A stretch of DNA of 64,000 nucleotides from Metridium senile (lineage: Eukaryota; Cnidaria; Anthozoa; Actiniaria; Metridiidae): the NCBI GenBank assembly GCA_949775045.1, contig OX459102.1:15918772-15982771 (forward strand), read 5' to 3'. The notes beneath the pieces are model-generated. The model was not told the DNA's origin, made no database searches, and saw nothing but the letters and a program-made list of their open reading frames with translations. The position numbers and the translations under genes were made by a program. The stretch's first letter is position 1; the number at the start of each line of letters is the position of its first letter. This document shows positions 46,449 to 56,865 of this stretch, one piece after another.

Positions 46449-47294
46449 ATGTGGTAGCCTGCGTAGCGGCTCTCTAGGGGGAGGGGAGAGGGAGAGGGGA
46501 CAGGAGGAAGAGAGGGGCTGGGGGAGAGAGAAGGGAAGGGAGAGCCTGCAATGGTCCTATTGTTTCATCGTTATCCGCCCCCAATCAATGGATATTTTCG
46601 CTTGTCATAATTATCCAATCAGAGAGACATTTTTAAATACCCTAATGTTTGCTGTCAAAACACAAATATACATGAAACAGACCTATGGTTCAAACAATGT
46701 AAAAACAAGGATATTATTTTCTTACGGACTGAAACATAATTCCAAATGAAAGTCCTACTGCAATTGTTTAAATTTTGGAATTCGGGTAGAAAAGATCTAG
46801 ATGACTTAGGATCAATAATCGCTGATCGTTTGTGAACTCACATTGAGATAATTATTATAGATAACTGTCTTCAGGTTGTTTGTAATCATTGGCCATGGAA
46901 AATAAAAAGACCCAGATAATAACAGAAAGACAAGGTTAATTCCTTTTTACCAAAGTAAGCGTAATTCTCATTCAACAAATATAGTTTGGACAACCGTAAA
47001 TTTATTTCTAACGGTACACGTGTGACCTCAGTTAACCTTAGGTAATGTTATATTATGTTTATTCCACTATAGATACGCTTATCACAGTATTTAATCAGCT
47101 GACCTGTTACTTAAGCTTGATTGACGTACTCTCGACCAATGGGAATTTTCCTTCCGCCAGCAGAAGGAGAAACAACGATAAAACAATAGGACCATTGCAG
47201 GCTCTCCCTTCCCTTCTCTCTCCCCCAGCCCCTCTCTTCCTCCTGTCCCCTCTCCCTCCCCCCTCCCCCTAGAGAGCCGCTACGCAGGCTACAT
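46449..47294. mobile_element. Foldback element with purine-rich arms
   Basis: GTAGCCTGCGTAGCGGCTCT, a GGGGAGAGGGAGAGGGGACA-type tract and GCCTGCAATGGTCCTATTGT (46449-46575) return inverted at 47170-47294. The 600-bp centre has no gene; the proline/serine-rich frame at 47045-47272 is an artefact of the pyrimidine-rich arm. Confidence 0.85.
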
Positions 47295-47295
47295 A

Positions 47296-47480
47296 TGTGG
47301 CTTCATAGCTTATTTAGTGGCATTGCACCGGTTCTTCATGTGCGGTCATGGGTTCAAATCCCGCTGTAGTCCCGAATTTTTTTTCGGGCTTCTACAATTG
47401 CAGTTACATTAGGGACCGACCATTTAACTTTTGAGGGGGGGGGGGGGGGTTGAAATAAATCTCAAAGAACAATAAACTTA
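47296..47480 (+). mobile_element. tRNA-derived SINE copy with extended tail
   Basis: The head with GGGTTCAAATCCCGCTG is followed by TTCGGGCTTCTACAATTGCA, then GACCGACCATTTAA and a G-tract. The post-head sequence is shared with the copies at 52459 and 59960 as far as AATAAACTTAC. Confidence 0.75.
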
Positions 47481-47707
47481 CTTCAAATCTAAATGCTAAC
47501 AACTTTTATATTTTTTATGTATCTTTTTTGGATGTAAGCAAAATACTGTTTCATTATAATCATTTTGTCCATATAGATAGGTTTAAGTAAGTTCCAATTC
47601 ATTTTAAATTTTCATTGATTTTGATCCAAGTCCCCCTTTAATTGCTTAATATTCCACGACGATCACAGGGTCCGAAATTAATGGTCGTCCGGCCGGTCGT
47701 CAGGGAC

Positions 47708-47953
47708 GACTAAAAGCGCTTCTGCTATTTTTCGTTGTTTGTAATTTCCAAGGTTGGAAGCTAGGATCTTGTCGTGGCCCGATTCTACGTAGAATTGGGC
47801 CACGACAAGATAAAACTTGAAAATGCTGTAATCCTAGCTTCCAACCTTGGAAATTACAAACAACGAAAAATAGCAGAAGCGCTTTTTATAAAAGAACAAA
47901 AACCAAGCCTGAATGAACAAGGACAGTCAATTCCCTTGAGTTTAATGAATTAA
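47708..47953 (+). pseudogene. Penelope-like retroelement fragment (GIY-YIG end)
   Basis: A frame from about 47816 to a TAA at 47951-47953 reads like the C-terminal end of a Penelope-like element endonuclease, with LASNLGNYKQRKIAEALF, FIKEQKPSLN and PLSLMN. An inverted partial copy (47708-47790) faces it, making a hairpin of about 180 bp. The rest of the element is missing. The family call rests on remembered consensus motifs. Confidence 0.6.
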
Positions 47954-48110
47954 TCTTAATTCAGAATGTCTTAGTTTAATTTATTCATTTACAGTTGATG
48001 GTCTTTGGCTAAAGACCGAAATATACCAATTACAAAAATGACAACTGGTCTTTTCGTAATTCTATTTCTCATCAAACTATGTGCCCAAAAGAATATATTT
48101 AATATAGGAA

Positions 48111-48680
48111 ATCTTACTTTCACCTACCCCGTCGGGACTCGTGTTAGACCCCGACGCCCGATCACTGACGTCACTAATAATTCTCGACTCTTAGTGTTGG
48201 AAAGATTGACGTCATAGTAAAAGTGCGAGTGGGCTTCCTGTGGTGTGGACGCGCGCGAAGTCCGGTATTTCGTTGGTGGTGAAACGAATGGCATTTCAGT
48301 ATCGAAAAGTCCAAGAACGAGCTTCCTGTGGCGACGACAAAACATTTTATAAAGAATTTCGTTTTGTATATGATGTTAATAATATATGTCTCATATTGTG
48401 TGGGTAATAACCGACTTTCGAGATTTCACGCACATAAGAAAGAAATCAAAGCGAGGCTCTGTGCATAAAACAATAGGTTATCACCAATGACTAAGCATTA
48501 TTCACGGAGCCTCGTTTCGATTCCTTGGTGTACGTGTCAAATCAAGCATATCAACAAAAGTCTGCTAGTTGGGCAATTTTTCTATAATAAAAGGTTTTTA
48601 TTATTTTATTAGTTTCTATTATAACGTTGTATATAGTTTTTGAGCAATCGTACAATCACCACTACTCCTACATGACATTT
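48111..48680 (+). pseudogene. Dispersed copy of the SLC16 3' end
   Basis: This matches 39133 to about 39700, including the C-terminal coding stretch (NLTFTYPVGTRV, ITDVTNNSRLLVLERLTS, stop TAG) and the downstream hairpin. No transporter exons precede it. The coding stretch remains open, but no function is implied. Confidence 0.7.
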
Positions 48681-48692
48681 TGTTAGCATAAA

Positions 48693-48905
48693 AGGGCCCG
48701 GGCAAACGGTTTCAACCGTTTGCTTCAACATCCGTTCGATTTTGTTGAATGGCAATGTTCAAACGCTTTTAAACTCTTTCAACATCTATTCAACATCGAT
48801 TCAACATGTTTCAACAATGTTGAAAGAGTTTATAAGCGTTTAAACATTGCCATTCAACAAAATCGAACGGATGTTGAAGCAAATGTTGAAACCGTTTGCC
48901 CGGGT
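48693..48905. mobile_element. Foldback MITE of family F1
   Basis: GGCCCGGGCAAACGGTTTCA ends as at 19763-19925, with a longer paired centre containing CAATGTTCAAACGCTTTTAA and its inverse. Confidence 0.85.
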
Positions 48906-49084
48906 CCTAACATTGCTCACATGTTGATTGTTGCCGAGGGAGAAAAAACCGGAGAACCCGGAGAAAAACCCTCCTGGTATAGGGTCAAACAAACTCCGTT
49001 CACTCGTCGCCCGTGCAGGAAATGGCACCCAGGTGACAGTGGTGAATGTCCTGCCATCCATCCACTATAGTACTATATCTTATT

Positions 49085-49400
49085 ATTTTAATTTACCGAG
49101 CTAAGTGGCTATAGCATTGTAGAACATTCGGTTTCACTGAACTGAAGTGAAGTGAAATAAACAGCCATAGATAATAGTCTTCATAGACATAAGTCTACTG
49201 ACTAGTTGTTACTCTATTCCAACCAATTAAAAAACTCATACTTGATATAGCTTATTCTTAACGCAATCAGCAATAGACTCTGGTTCTGACACGATCGCGA
49301 AGTCTATATTCGATAAAAAAGCTGCAAAGAATCACGCCTTCGTTGTTTTGCGCTACTCCTGTTGTGGTAAACATCGATCATTTGTGCTAAACTAGCTGTA
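49085..49400 (+). promoter_or_regulatory. Promoter module of FReD gene B
   Basis: GGTTTCACTGAACTGAAGTG with AAGTGAAATAAACAG lies at about 49130. A CCAAT box (AACCAATTAA) is at 49218-49228, a TATA-like TATATTCGATAAAAAA at 49305-49320, and a leader of about 80 nt follows. It is an inverted copy of the gene A module. Confidence 0.7.
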
Positions 49401-51634
49401 ATGAAGCTCACTATTTTTGTGGTAGTAATTGTCGTGGCTATCCTAGCAGGTGAAGGGAGAGCCTATCTGCAAGATGCGAAAGGTGAGACTGATTATCGTG
49501 TTTGAATTAATTACATATTTTAATCACTTCTTATCATTTTAGAAACTTATAGGTTTTACAGCGATTGATGGGGCACAAAATAGAATTAGGTGTTCTGAAA
49601 TCAATATATATCCATCCAAACAATGTTTCATTGTGATTACCTTCATTAAGTGTTGTCGATACCTTTAAACAGTCAATTCGTTTCAAAGTATCAATCTTCA
49701 TGGGGCTAAGTTTACTGTTAGAAGAATGTTAACTTCAACCAAGTTTAAGTATCAGTAAAAACTAATAAATAGTCTTAACTATTCATATTTTTATCTGCAG
49801 GTGGTGTTACATGTAATTGCAACTGTGGAACAAAGTCGCAACTTTTGCTACAGGTGATCAAATCGTTAATGAAACAACTCAAGAAAAACAATCAGGGAGG
49901 TGGCCTTCCTACTGATTGTCCAAAAGGTGGGTAGAAATACTCTTATCAAACATTTTAGTGAGTTTTATCAACACCTACCTATCTTTTTCTTGTTCAATGT
50001 CCACCGCGTTTCATCGATCTCGGAGTTTCTTCGTAAAAGAATAGGAATTACTGATTTTGTAATCTAATGTTGAATGACGGTAGCTGCATAACATGAGACA
50101 GTTCAAACAGACGTCGTCTGCCACTTAAAAGTTAGTTTCATATTATTTTGACTCGCACAAACACTCTTCTTTATTGCCGGATTGCTATTAAACTGTAAGC
50201 ATACTCTGCTGCTACGCTGCTCCTGCATGAATTGATCATGAAGCCCTTGTTGAATATGCATTAGAAAATGAGACATCCGGCAATAAAGTTGACAACGACT
50301 TATAACATCGTGGATCGTATACGATATGGATCGTATAAGCACCTTCAGTTCTTTCTAAAACCATTATATGTGTACCTATTGAACTCAACTGCTTATTTTC
50401 CGCATGTTACTTTTGATGATAGTTTCCAAGAACTGTGCTGAAGTGCTTAAATGTGGGGGTAAGCAAAGTGGTGTGTATTCTATTGATCCTGATGGTAAAG
50501 GTCCATTTAAGGTAATCAAACTTTCATGATCTTTGTCGTTCATTCTAAAATACATTTATTTAGTGCAACACTTTGAAATTAAATCGTCTGGTTTGGGAGG
50601 CTGGTATATGGTAAAGATTAGTGAATAAGTATAAGTGATGGTTTGAAACTTGGCAGAGGAACATGCGGTTTAGTGCTCCTATGCTGTGGTGTCCCACAGG
50701 GATCAGTTGTAGGTCTGTTGCATTATCTACTTTTTTGTATTTGTCAGGTTTACTGTGACCAAAAGACTAATGGAGGAGGATGGACAGTTTTCCAGAAAAG
50801 AAAAGACGGCTCTGTAGACTTTTACCGAGGATGGAACGATTACAAAATAGGCTTTGGGGATCTAAAAGGCGAGTTCTGGCTTGGTCTTGATAAGATCCAG
50901 CGACTGACCCACCAAGCTCGCAACCGTCTTCGTGTTGAGCTAGAGGAAACAACAGGCAAAAGTGCGTATGCTGAGTACGACTACTTTGCCGTGGCCAGTG
51001 AAAAAAGCAAATACAAGCTCAGCCTTGGTACTTATTCAGGTAAGATGCATGCACTTTCTATGCCGGATTGTCTAAAATAATATTGAATTCCGGGACCGAT
51101 AAATAAAGCAATGTAACCTATCACTCATAGTCAGCCAATCACACGCCATCAACCAACTAACCATCAAAACTACCCACCGACCAATCAATCAATCATCCAA
51201 TCAATCAATAAATCAATCAAGCATTAATTCAATCGGCTAATTAAACAATTTACCTGTCAGCCAATCAATCATAAAAAAAATCCATCGCTCAACCAGTCAA
51301 TCAACCAATTTACAATCAATCAATAAATCAATCATCCTTTCAGCTAATCTTGCAATCAATATTTGAATTATCAGGTACGGCTGGTGATTCGTTAAGTAGT
51401 CATAGAGGTGCACCTTTCTCCACTAAAGACCGTGACAATGACAATTCAAGCAGTGCAAACTGTGCAACAGCGCACAAGGGTGCGTGGTGGTATACATCCT
51501 GCCATGCCTCTAACCTTAACGGCCTGTACCATCATGGAGTACACAAGTCCTATGCTGATGGCGTGAACTGGTACGCCTGGAAAGGATATAAGTACTCTGC
51601 TAAAAGAGCTGAGATGAAGATCAGACCTGTTTAA
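49401..51634 (+). CDS. Fibrinogen-related secreted protein B
   Basis: Exons 49401-49482, 49801-49926, 50423-50511, 50748-51039 and 51375-51634 encode 282 residues with the same phases as gene A. A signal peptide ([17 protein letters not shown]) is followed by a [17 protein letters not shown] linker and a full FReD domain from about residue 71. [35 protein letters not shown] and [13 protein letters not shown] are all present. It differs from A and C mainly between the calcium-site motif and the next cysteine ([15 protein letters not shown]). The exon 3 acceptor (TGATGATAG) is weaker than in its paralogues. The 3' untranslated region has AATAAATAAT soon after the stop. Confidence 0.92.
50643..50747 (+). 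pseudogene. Reverse-transcriptase fragment in intron 3 of gene B
   Basis: [18 protein letters not shown] is readable and is in frame with exon 4 with no stop between. The RT-derived sequence therefore supplies the polypyrimidine tract and acceptor TTGTATTTGTCAG. If intron 3 were spliced to an upstream cryptic site, about 35 RT-derived residues could be added; no evidence of use is available. Confidence 0.7.
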
Positions 51635-52187
51635 ATATAATAATTAACCAGTCTTGTGATAGTCTCCCCGCAGCTGTTTTTAGTGCCGTGTTAATAAATA
51701 ATAAGTAATAAAGTAAGTGAAAAATAAGATAGATAGAACAGAGCAGATAGAACATAAATAAACTGTTTCGTAGAAAAGCAACATTGTATTTTTATGAAAA
51801 CAAAAAATATAAGAAATAAAAAGGGATTCTTTTAATTGAATGTGAATCAGTTGATGTATTGCACTTTCTCATTCACAAAGATTTTCCCCGTTTTAGTTCT
51901 CAGTCTCGTTTTCGTTCTCCTAGTCCTTGTCTGCCTTCAGTTGTCGTTCTCGTTCTGCTTCTTCTCGTTCTTGAGAACATCAATATCAATTTGTTTTAGA
52001 TTTTCTAAAACTGCATAATTTAGTAATGGATAGAAATATAATCTGTAGTTTAGTAGCCACATGAATCCCATCCGCGCACATTCAAACAAATGTACCACAG
52101 GAACCCCACCTGACAATTTGTTTGGCATCTATTTATGCGTTATAAAATCTGCATATTAGATTCGATTTTTCTGGCGATGATTCGGTT

Positions 52188-52458
52188 TCACTAAAGTGAA
52201 ATGAAGTGAAATAAACAGTCATCTAGATAATAATCTTCGTAGACATAAGTCCGACAGGTTGTTACTCCATTCAACCAATCAAAACTCATATAGCTTAAAC
52301 TAAAATGCGAAACTCAGATACTGACACGAATCTATATTCGATAAAAAAAGCTGTAAAGAATCACGCTTTCGTTGCTTTGCGCTACTCCTGTTGTGGTAAA
52401 CATCGATCGTTTGTGCTAAACTAGCTGCAATGAAGCTCGCTGCTTTTATGGTAATAAT
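52188..52458 (+). pseudogene. Truncated FReD promoter and exon 1
   Basis: A promoter module (GGTTTCACTAAAGTGAAATG, CCAAT-type AACCAATCAAAACTC, ATTCGATAAAAAAAGCTG) leads to ATG at 52430 and about 29 bp of exon 1 (MKLAAFM). It is then cut by a 5'-truncated SINE. The downstream exons are missing before the real promoter of gene C. Confidence 0.8.
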
Positions 52459-52640
52459 ATGTTGGTAGGAGGTCATTTGCACCGGTTCTGCAAAGATTAT
52501 GGGTTCAAATCCCGCTGTAGTCCCGAAATTTTTTTCGGGCTTCTACAATTGCAATTGCATTAAGGACCGACCATTTAATTTTTGAGGGGGGGGGGTTATT
52601 TTGAAAATAAATCTCAAAGAACAATAAACTTACTAACGTA
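52459..52640 (+). mobile_element. 5'-truncated tRNA-derived SINE
   Basis: It begins inside the D-arm (GTTGGTAGGAGG), then the B box GGGTTCAAATCCC, the tail TTCTACAATTGCAATTGCAT, GACCGACCATTTAA and a G-tract. It interrupts the exon 1 remnant. Confidence 0.75.
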
Positions 52641-52907
52641 TGCACGTGAATTCGTTGTATTTCTTGTCAACGTCCTTGTTAGCATATAACAAACACATTA
52701 GCATACAAGAACCGGCTTATGTGAAACTACTTTAATAACAAAATTAATATGCGCACCAACACACAATTTTGAAAAACATCGATATGAATATTTTTTCATA
52801 TAAAGACTAAGAAATCTGCACCCTTAATTAACATTGATTGGATTAAATAATAATACTTCTGTAGTAGTCGACAAAAAAATTGTACTGCAATAAGTGCAAA
52901 CTGAGAC

Positions 52908-53105
52908 CCCGGCTACACGGATCCGGATACTTTTGAAACCGCATACTTTTTGATGCGAATCGGCCTATCGTCCATACGAATCCAGTGAATCCGGTCACCG
53001 AAACCGCATACTTTTGAATAGGAAACGATCAACAGGATTCGTGTGGACGCAAATATTTCTATGCGGTTTCAGCCGGATCGGATTTGTGTAGAAGAGGCCT
53101 GAATA
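52908..53105. mobile_element. Foldback MITE of family F4, inverted copy
   Basis: Ends CCCCGGCTACACGGATCCGG and GGATTTGTGTAGAAGAGGCC, with CATACTTTTTGATGCGAATC and GGTCACCGAAACCGCATA inside. The family recurs in forward orientation at 53863-54065 and in unit 2. Confidence 0.75.
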
Positions 53106-53244
53106 GTATCCTTTCTCATTTCTGCCTCCAAGTTTATCAGTTAGTTTACGTACTAAAGGCCAATCATACTTGACAAAAGACAATGCATTTGATTGACATC
53201 TATTTATGTGTTATAAAATCTGCATATTAGATTCGATTTTTCTG

Positions 53245-53495
53245 GCGATAATTCGGTTTCACTGAACTGAAATGAAGTGAAATAAACAGTCATCTAAATA
53301 ATAATCTTCGTAGACATGACAGGTTGTTACTCCATTCAACCAATCAAAACTCATATAGCTTAAACTACAACGCTAGACTCAGGTTCTGATACGAATTCTA
53401 TATTCGATAAAAAAGCTGCAAAGAATCACGCCTTCGTTGTTTTGCGCTACTCCTGTTGTGGTAAACATCATATCGTTTGTGCTAAACTAGCTGCA
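53245..53495 (+). promoter_or_regulatory. Promoter module of FReD gene C
   Basis: GGTTTCACTGAACTGAAATG, GAAGTGAAATAAACAGTCAT, a CCAAT box in TTCAACCAATCAAAACTC, and TATA-like ATTCGATAAAAAAGCTGC with a leader of about 85 nt. Confidence 0.7.
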
Positions 53496-56277
53496 ATGAA
53501 GCTCGCTGTTTTTGTGGTAGTAACTGTCGTGGCTATCCTTCTAGCAGGTGGAGGGAGTGCCTATCTGCAAGATGCGAAAGGTGAGAAGTATCGTGTGTGA
53601 AATATTCATTGATTGATTGTACGCTAAATAGAATTATATAGGTGTTCTGAAATCAATATACACCCTTTCTGTGAAACGATGTTACCCGTGATGTGAGAAG
53701 TCTAAATGGTAGTAGCGCAGGAGATTATGGGTAACCCATGTATACTTTACTTGAACGCAGAGATTTCATAAAACATCGCCACACTTAATTGTCTTAATTG
53801 TGGTTTTAAGAAAATGCTATTTTAACTCATTAGACAATAACAGAGGCGTACCGAATGCACATTTAGGCCTCGTCCACACGAATCCGATCCGGTTGAAACC
53901 GCATAGAAATATTTGCGTCCACACGAATCCGCGTATCCGGAGGATTCAAGTAAAAGTATGCGGTTTCGGTGACCGGATTCAATGGATTCGTGTGGACGAT
54001 AGGCCGATTCGCATCAAAACGTATGCGGTTTCAAAAGTATCCGGATTCGTGTAAACGGGGCCTTAGTTTCGGAACTAATCCGTGATCGTTTGCGCCACAA
54101 ACACTCTCGGAAAGGGTATATCTATCCAAACAATGTTTTATTGTTATCACCTAAATAATAAGGTGTAACGATATCTATAAACAGTCAATCTGTTTCAATG
54201 TATCAATCTTCATCGGGTTAAGTGTATAGTACTGCATGATAGAAGAATCTTAACTTCAACTAATGTTTTAAGGTGACAACTATATAGCGTCGTGCATTGA
54301 ATAAGATAAAATATCAGTAAAAACTAATTGTCTGCTCATACTTTTAGCATCAGGTAATTGCAGCTGCAAGTGGCAACTCTTGCTACAAGTGATGAAATCA
54401 TTGCTGAAAGAACTGAAGAAAAACAGTCAGGGAGGTGGCCTTCCTACTGGTTGTCCAAATGGTGGGTACAAATACTCTGAAAAGGATTTTAGTGAGTTTA
54501 TACCATTCTCTTGTTCGATATTCATCAAGTTCCAATGGAGTTTCTGCGTAAAATTAAAGGAATTACTGATTTTGTAATCTCATGTTGAATTGAAGTTTTG
54601 TCCAAGTGGTAAGAGTGATTCGCGGAGGTTTTGAAAATTAACGACCCCTAAAAGGCACGCACAGATAAAAATAACTGATAAAGCCTTGTCGATTTCTACC
54701 CCAACAAAGCAACAAAACAGAGTAAAAATGACTCTTACTGGTACGAAATCATGTTACGTAACTGATTGTTGAACCCTAAAAGGACCCTAAAAGGTACGCA
54801 CAAGAAATATTTAACCCCTTAAAGGTACGCCGATCACCCCTAACACTTGGACAAAGGGAGTACCCCGGGGGGGTGGGGGTAGCTGCATAATAGGAGACAG
54901 CTCACTCAGACGTCTTCTGATAGGTAGGTTTCATATCAATTTGACTCGCACAAACACACCTCTTTATTACCGGAATACTATTAAACTGAAAGCATAATCT
55001 GCTACCATGCACGCTGCTCGTGCATGAATTGATTATTAATCATTTTCCGTATGTTAATTTTGTTTCTAGTGTCCAAGAACTGTGCTGAAGTGCTTAAATG
55101 TGGTGGTAAGCAAAGTGGTGTGTATTCTATTGATCCTGATGGTAAAGGTCCATTTAAGGTAACAAATATTTCATCATCTATATATCGTTCATTCTAAATA
55201 ATAAAAATAAATCTTCTGTTTCTTGCGGCTGGTATATATAGTGAAGAAAAGTGACTAAGTATTAGTGATGTTTTGAAACTTGGCAGAGGAACATGCGGTT
55301 TAGTGCTCCTATGCTGTGGTGCTCCACAGGGATCAGTTGTAGGTCTGTTGCATTATCTACTTTTTTGTATTTGTCAGGTTTACTGTGACCAAAAGACTAA
55401 TGGAGGAGGATGGACAGTTTTCCACAAACGAAACGACGGCTCTGTAGACTTTTATAGAGGATGGAACGATTACAAAATAGGCTTTGGACATCCAAAAGGC
55501 GAGTTCTGGCTTGGTCTTGATAAGATCCAGCGACTGACCCACCAAGCTCGCAACCGTCTTCGTGTTGAGCTGGAAGAAACCACAGGTAAAAGTGCGTATG
55601 CTGAGTACGACTACTTTTCCGTGGCCAGTGAACGAAGCAAATACCAGCTCAGCCTTGGTACTTATTCAGGTAATTTTTTACCTTCTATAGCTATACCGAA
55701 TCGTCTTAAAAATATTGAATTGCGGTACTGGTCCATGAAGCAATGTACCCTGTTGGTCAAAGTCAGGCAGTAAAAACGTATATTTAAGATTTTCTTGTTT
55801 AGTTGGTTGGTATTTTTTAATTAATCAATAAATGAATCAAAAAACCAATAATCAACAATCAACAAATCATGCAACTAATCAATCAATCAATCAATCAATT
55901 AATCAACAACTCAATCAATCAACAAATAAACAAATCAAGCATTCATTCAATCGTCGCTCAACCAGTCAATCAATTAATCAATTATTGAGTTCATCCTGCA
56001 CTCAATATTTGAATTATCAGGTACTGCTGGTGATTCGTTAAGTGAACATAGAGGTGCCCCTTTCACCACTAAAGACCGTGACAATGACAGCGATGGTAGT
56101 AACTGTGCTGTGAGCTACAAGGGTGCGTGGTGGTATACATCCTGCCATGTCTCTAACCTTAACGGTCTGTACCATCATGGAGTACACAAGTCCTTTGCTG
56201 ATGGCGTGAACTGGCAAGCCTGGAAAGGATACAAGTACTCTGCTAAAAGAGCTGAGATGAAGATCAGACCTGTTTAA
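53496..56277 (+). CDS. Fibrinogen-related secreted protein C
   Basis: Exons 53496-53580, 54348-54461, 55070-55158, 55378-55669 and 56021-56277 encode 278 residues. A signal peptide ([20 protein letters not shown]) precedes a shortened linker ([18 protein letters not shown]) and a full FReD domain. Changes relative to B in exon 4 include [16 protein letters not shown] and SERSKYQL. The block after KDRDND is [12 protein letters not shown]. Intron 2 carries an F4 and an F3 foldback element, intron 3 the RT fossil (55273-55377), and intron 4 an AATC-rich tract whose Asn/Gln-rich frame is not a gene. Confidence 0.92.
53863..54065. mobile_element. Foldback MITE of family F4 in intron 1 of gene C
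   Basis: TTAGGCCTCGTCCACACGAA and CGTGTAAACGGGGCCTTAG ends enclose repeated CACACGAATCCG and AACCGCATA blocks. Short frames in both orientations over F4 copies are artefacts. Confidence 0.8.
54596..54880. mobile_element. Foldback MITE of family F3 in intron 2 of gene C
   Basis: TTGTCCAAGTGGTAAGAGTG pairs with CACCCCTAACACTTGGACAA. CCCTAAAAGG is repeated in the core, and a G-tract end (CCCCGGGGGGGTGGGGG) follows. The left half is deleted in the corresponding place of gene D. Confidence 0.8.
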
Positions 56278-56865
56278 ATATAATAATTAACCAGTCTTGT
56301 GATAGTCTCCCCGCAGCCGTTTTTAGTGCAGTATCGATAAATAATAAGTAATAAAATAAGTGAAAAATAAGATAGATAGAACAGAGCAGATAGAACATAA
56401 ATAAACTGTTTCGTAGAAAAGCAACATTGTATTTTTATGAAAACAAAAAATATAAGAAATAAAAAGGGATTCTTTTAATTGAATGTGAATCAGTTGATGT
56501 ATTGCACTTTCTCATTCACAAAGATTTTCCCCGTTTTAGTTCTCAGTCTCGTTTTCGTTCTCCTAGTCCTTGTCTGCCTTCAGTTGTCGTTCTCGTTCTG
56601 CTTCTTCTCGTTCTTGAGAACATCAATATCAATTTGTTTTAGATTTTCTAAAACTGCATAATTTAGTAATGGATAGAAATATAATCTGTAGTTTAGTAGC
56701 CACATGAATCCCATCCGCGCACATTCAAACAAATGTACCACAGGAACCCCACCTGACAATTTGTTTGGCATCTATTTATGCGTTATAAAATCTGCATATT
56801 AGATTCGATTTTTCTGGCGATGATTCGGTTTCACTAAAGTGAAATGAAGTGAAATAAACAGTCAT

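Larger units (their letters stand above)
51635..56277 (+). repeat. Tandem duplication unit 1 (contains gene C)
   Basis: From just after the stop of gene B the sequence matches the region after gene C, and the whole unit matches 56278-63513 apart from a LINE and a 273-bp deletion in unit 2. By eye I count about a dozen other differences over roughly 4.3 kb, all outside coding exons. Confidence 0.85.

Noticed and set aside
47045..47272. Pro/Ser/Leu-rich C-terminal frame
   Set aside because: Encoded by the pyrimidine-rich arm of a foldback element.
51836..52018. 60-codon hydrophobic frame, identical at 56479 and 63715
   Set aside because: Its conservation is explained by the tandem unit duplication. 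It has no homologous counterpart near gene A, and no gene signals accompany it.
55832..56041. Asn/Gln/Ser-rich 69-codon frame, repeated at 63068-63277
   Set aside because: It is the AATC-rich tract of FReD intron 4 running into exon 5 in the wrong frame.
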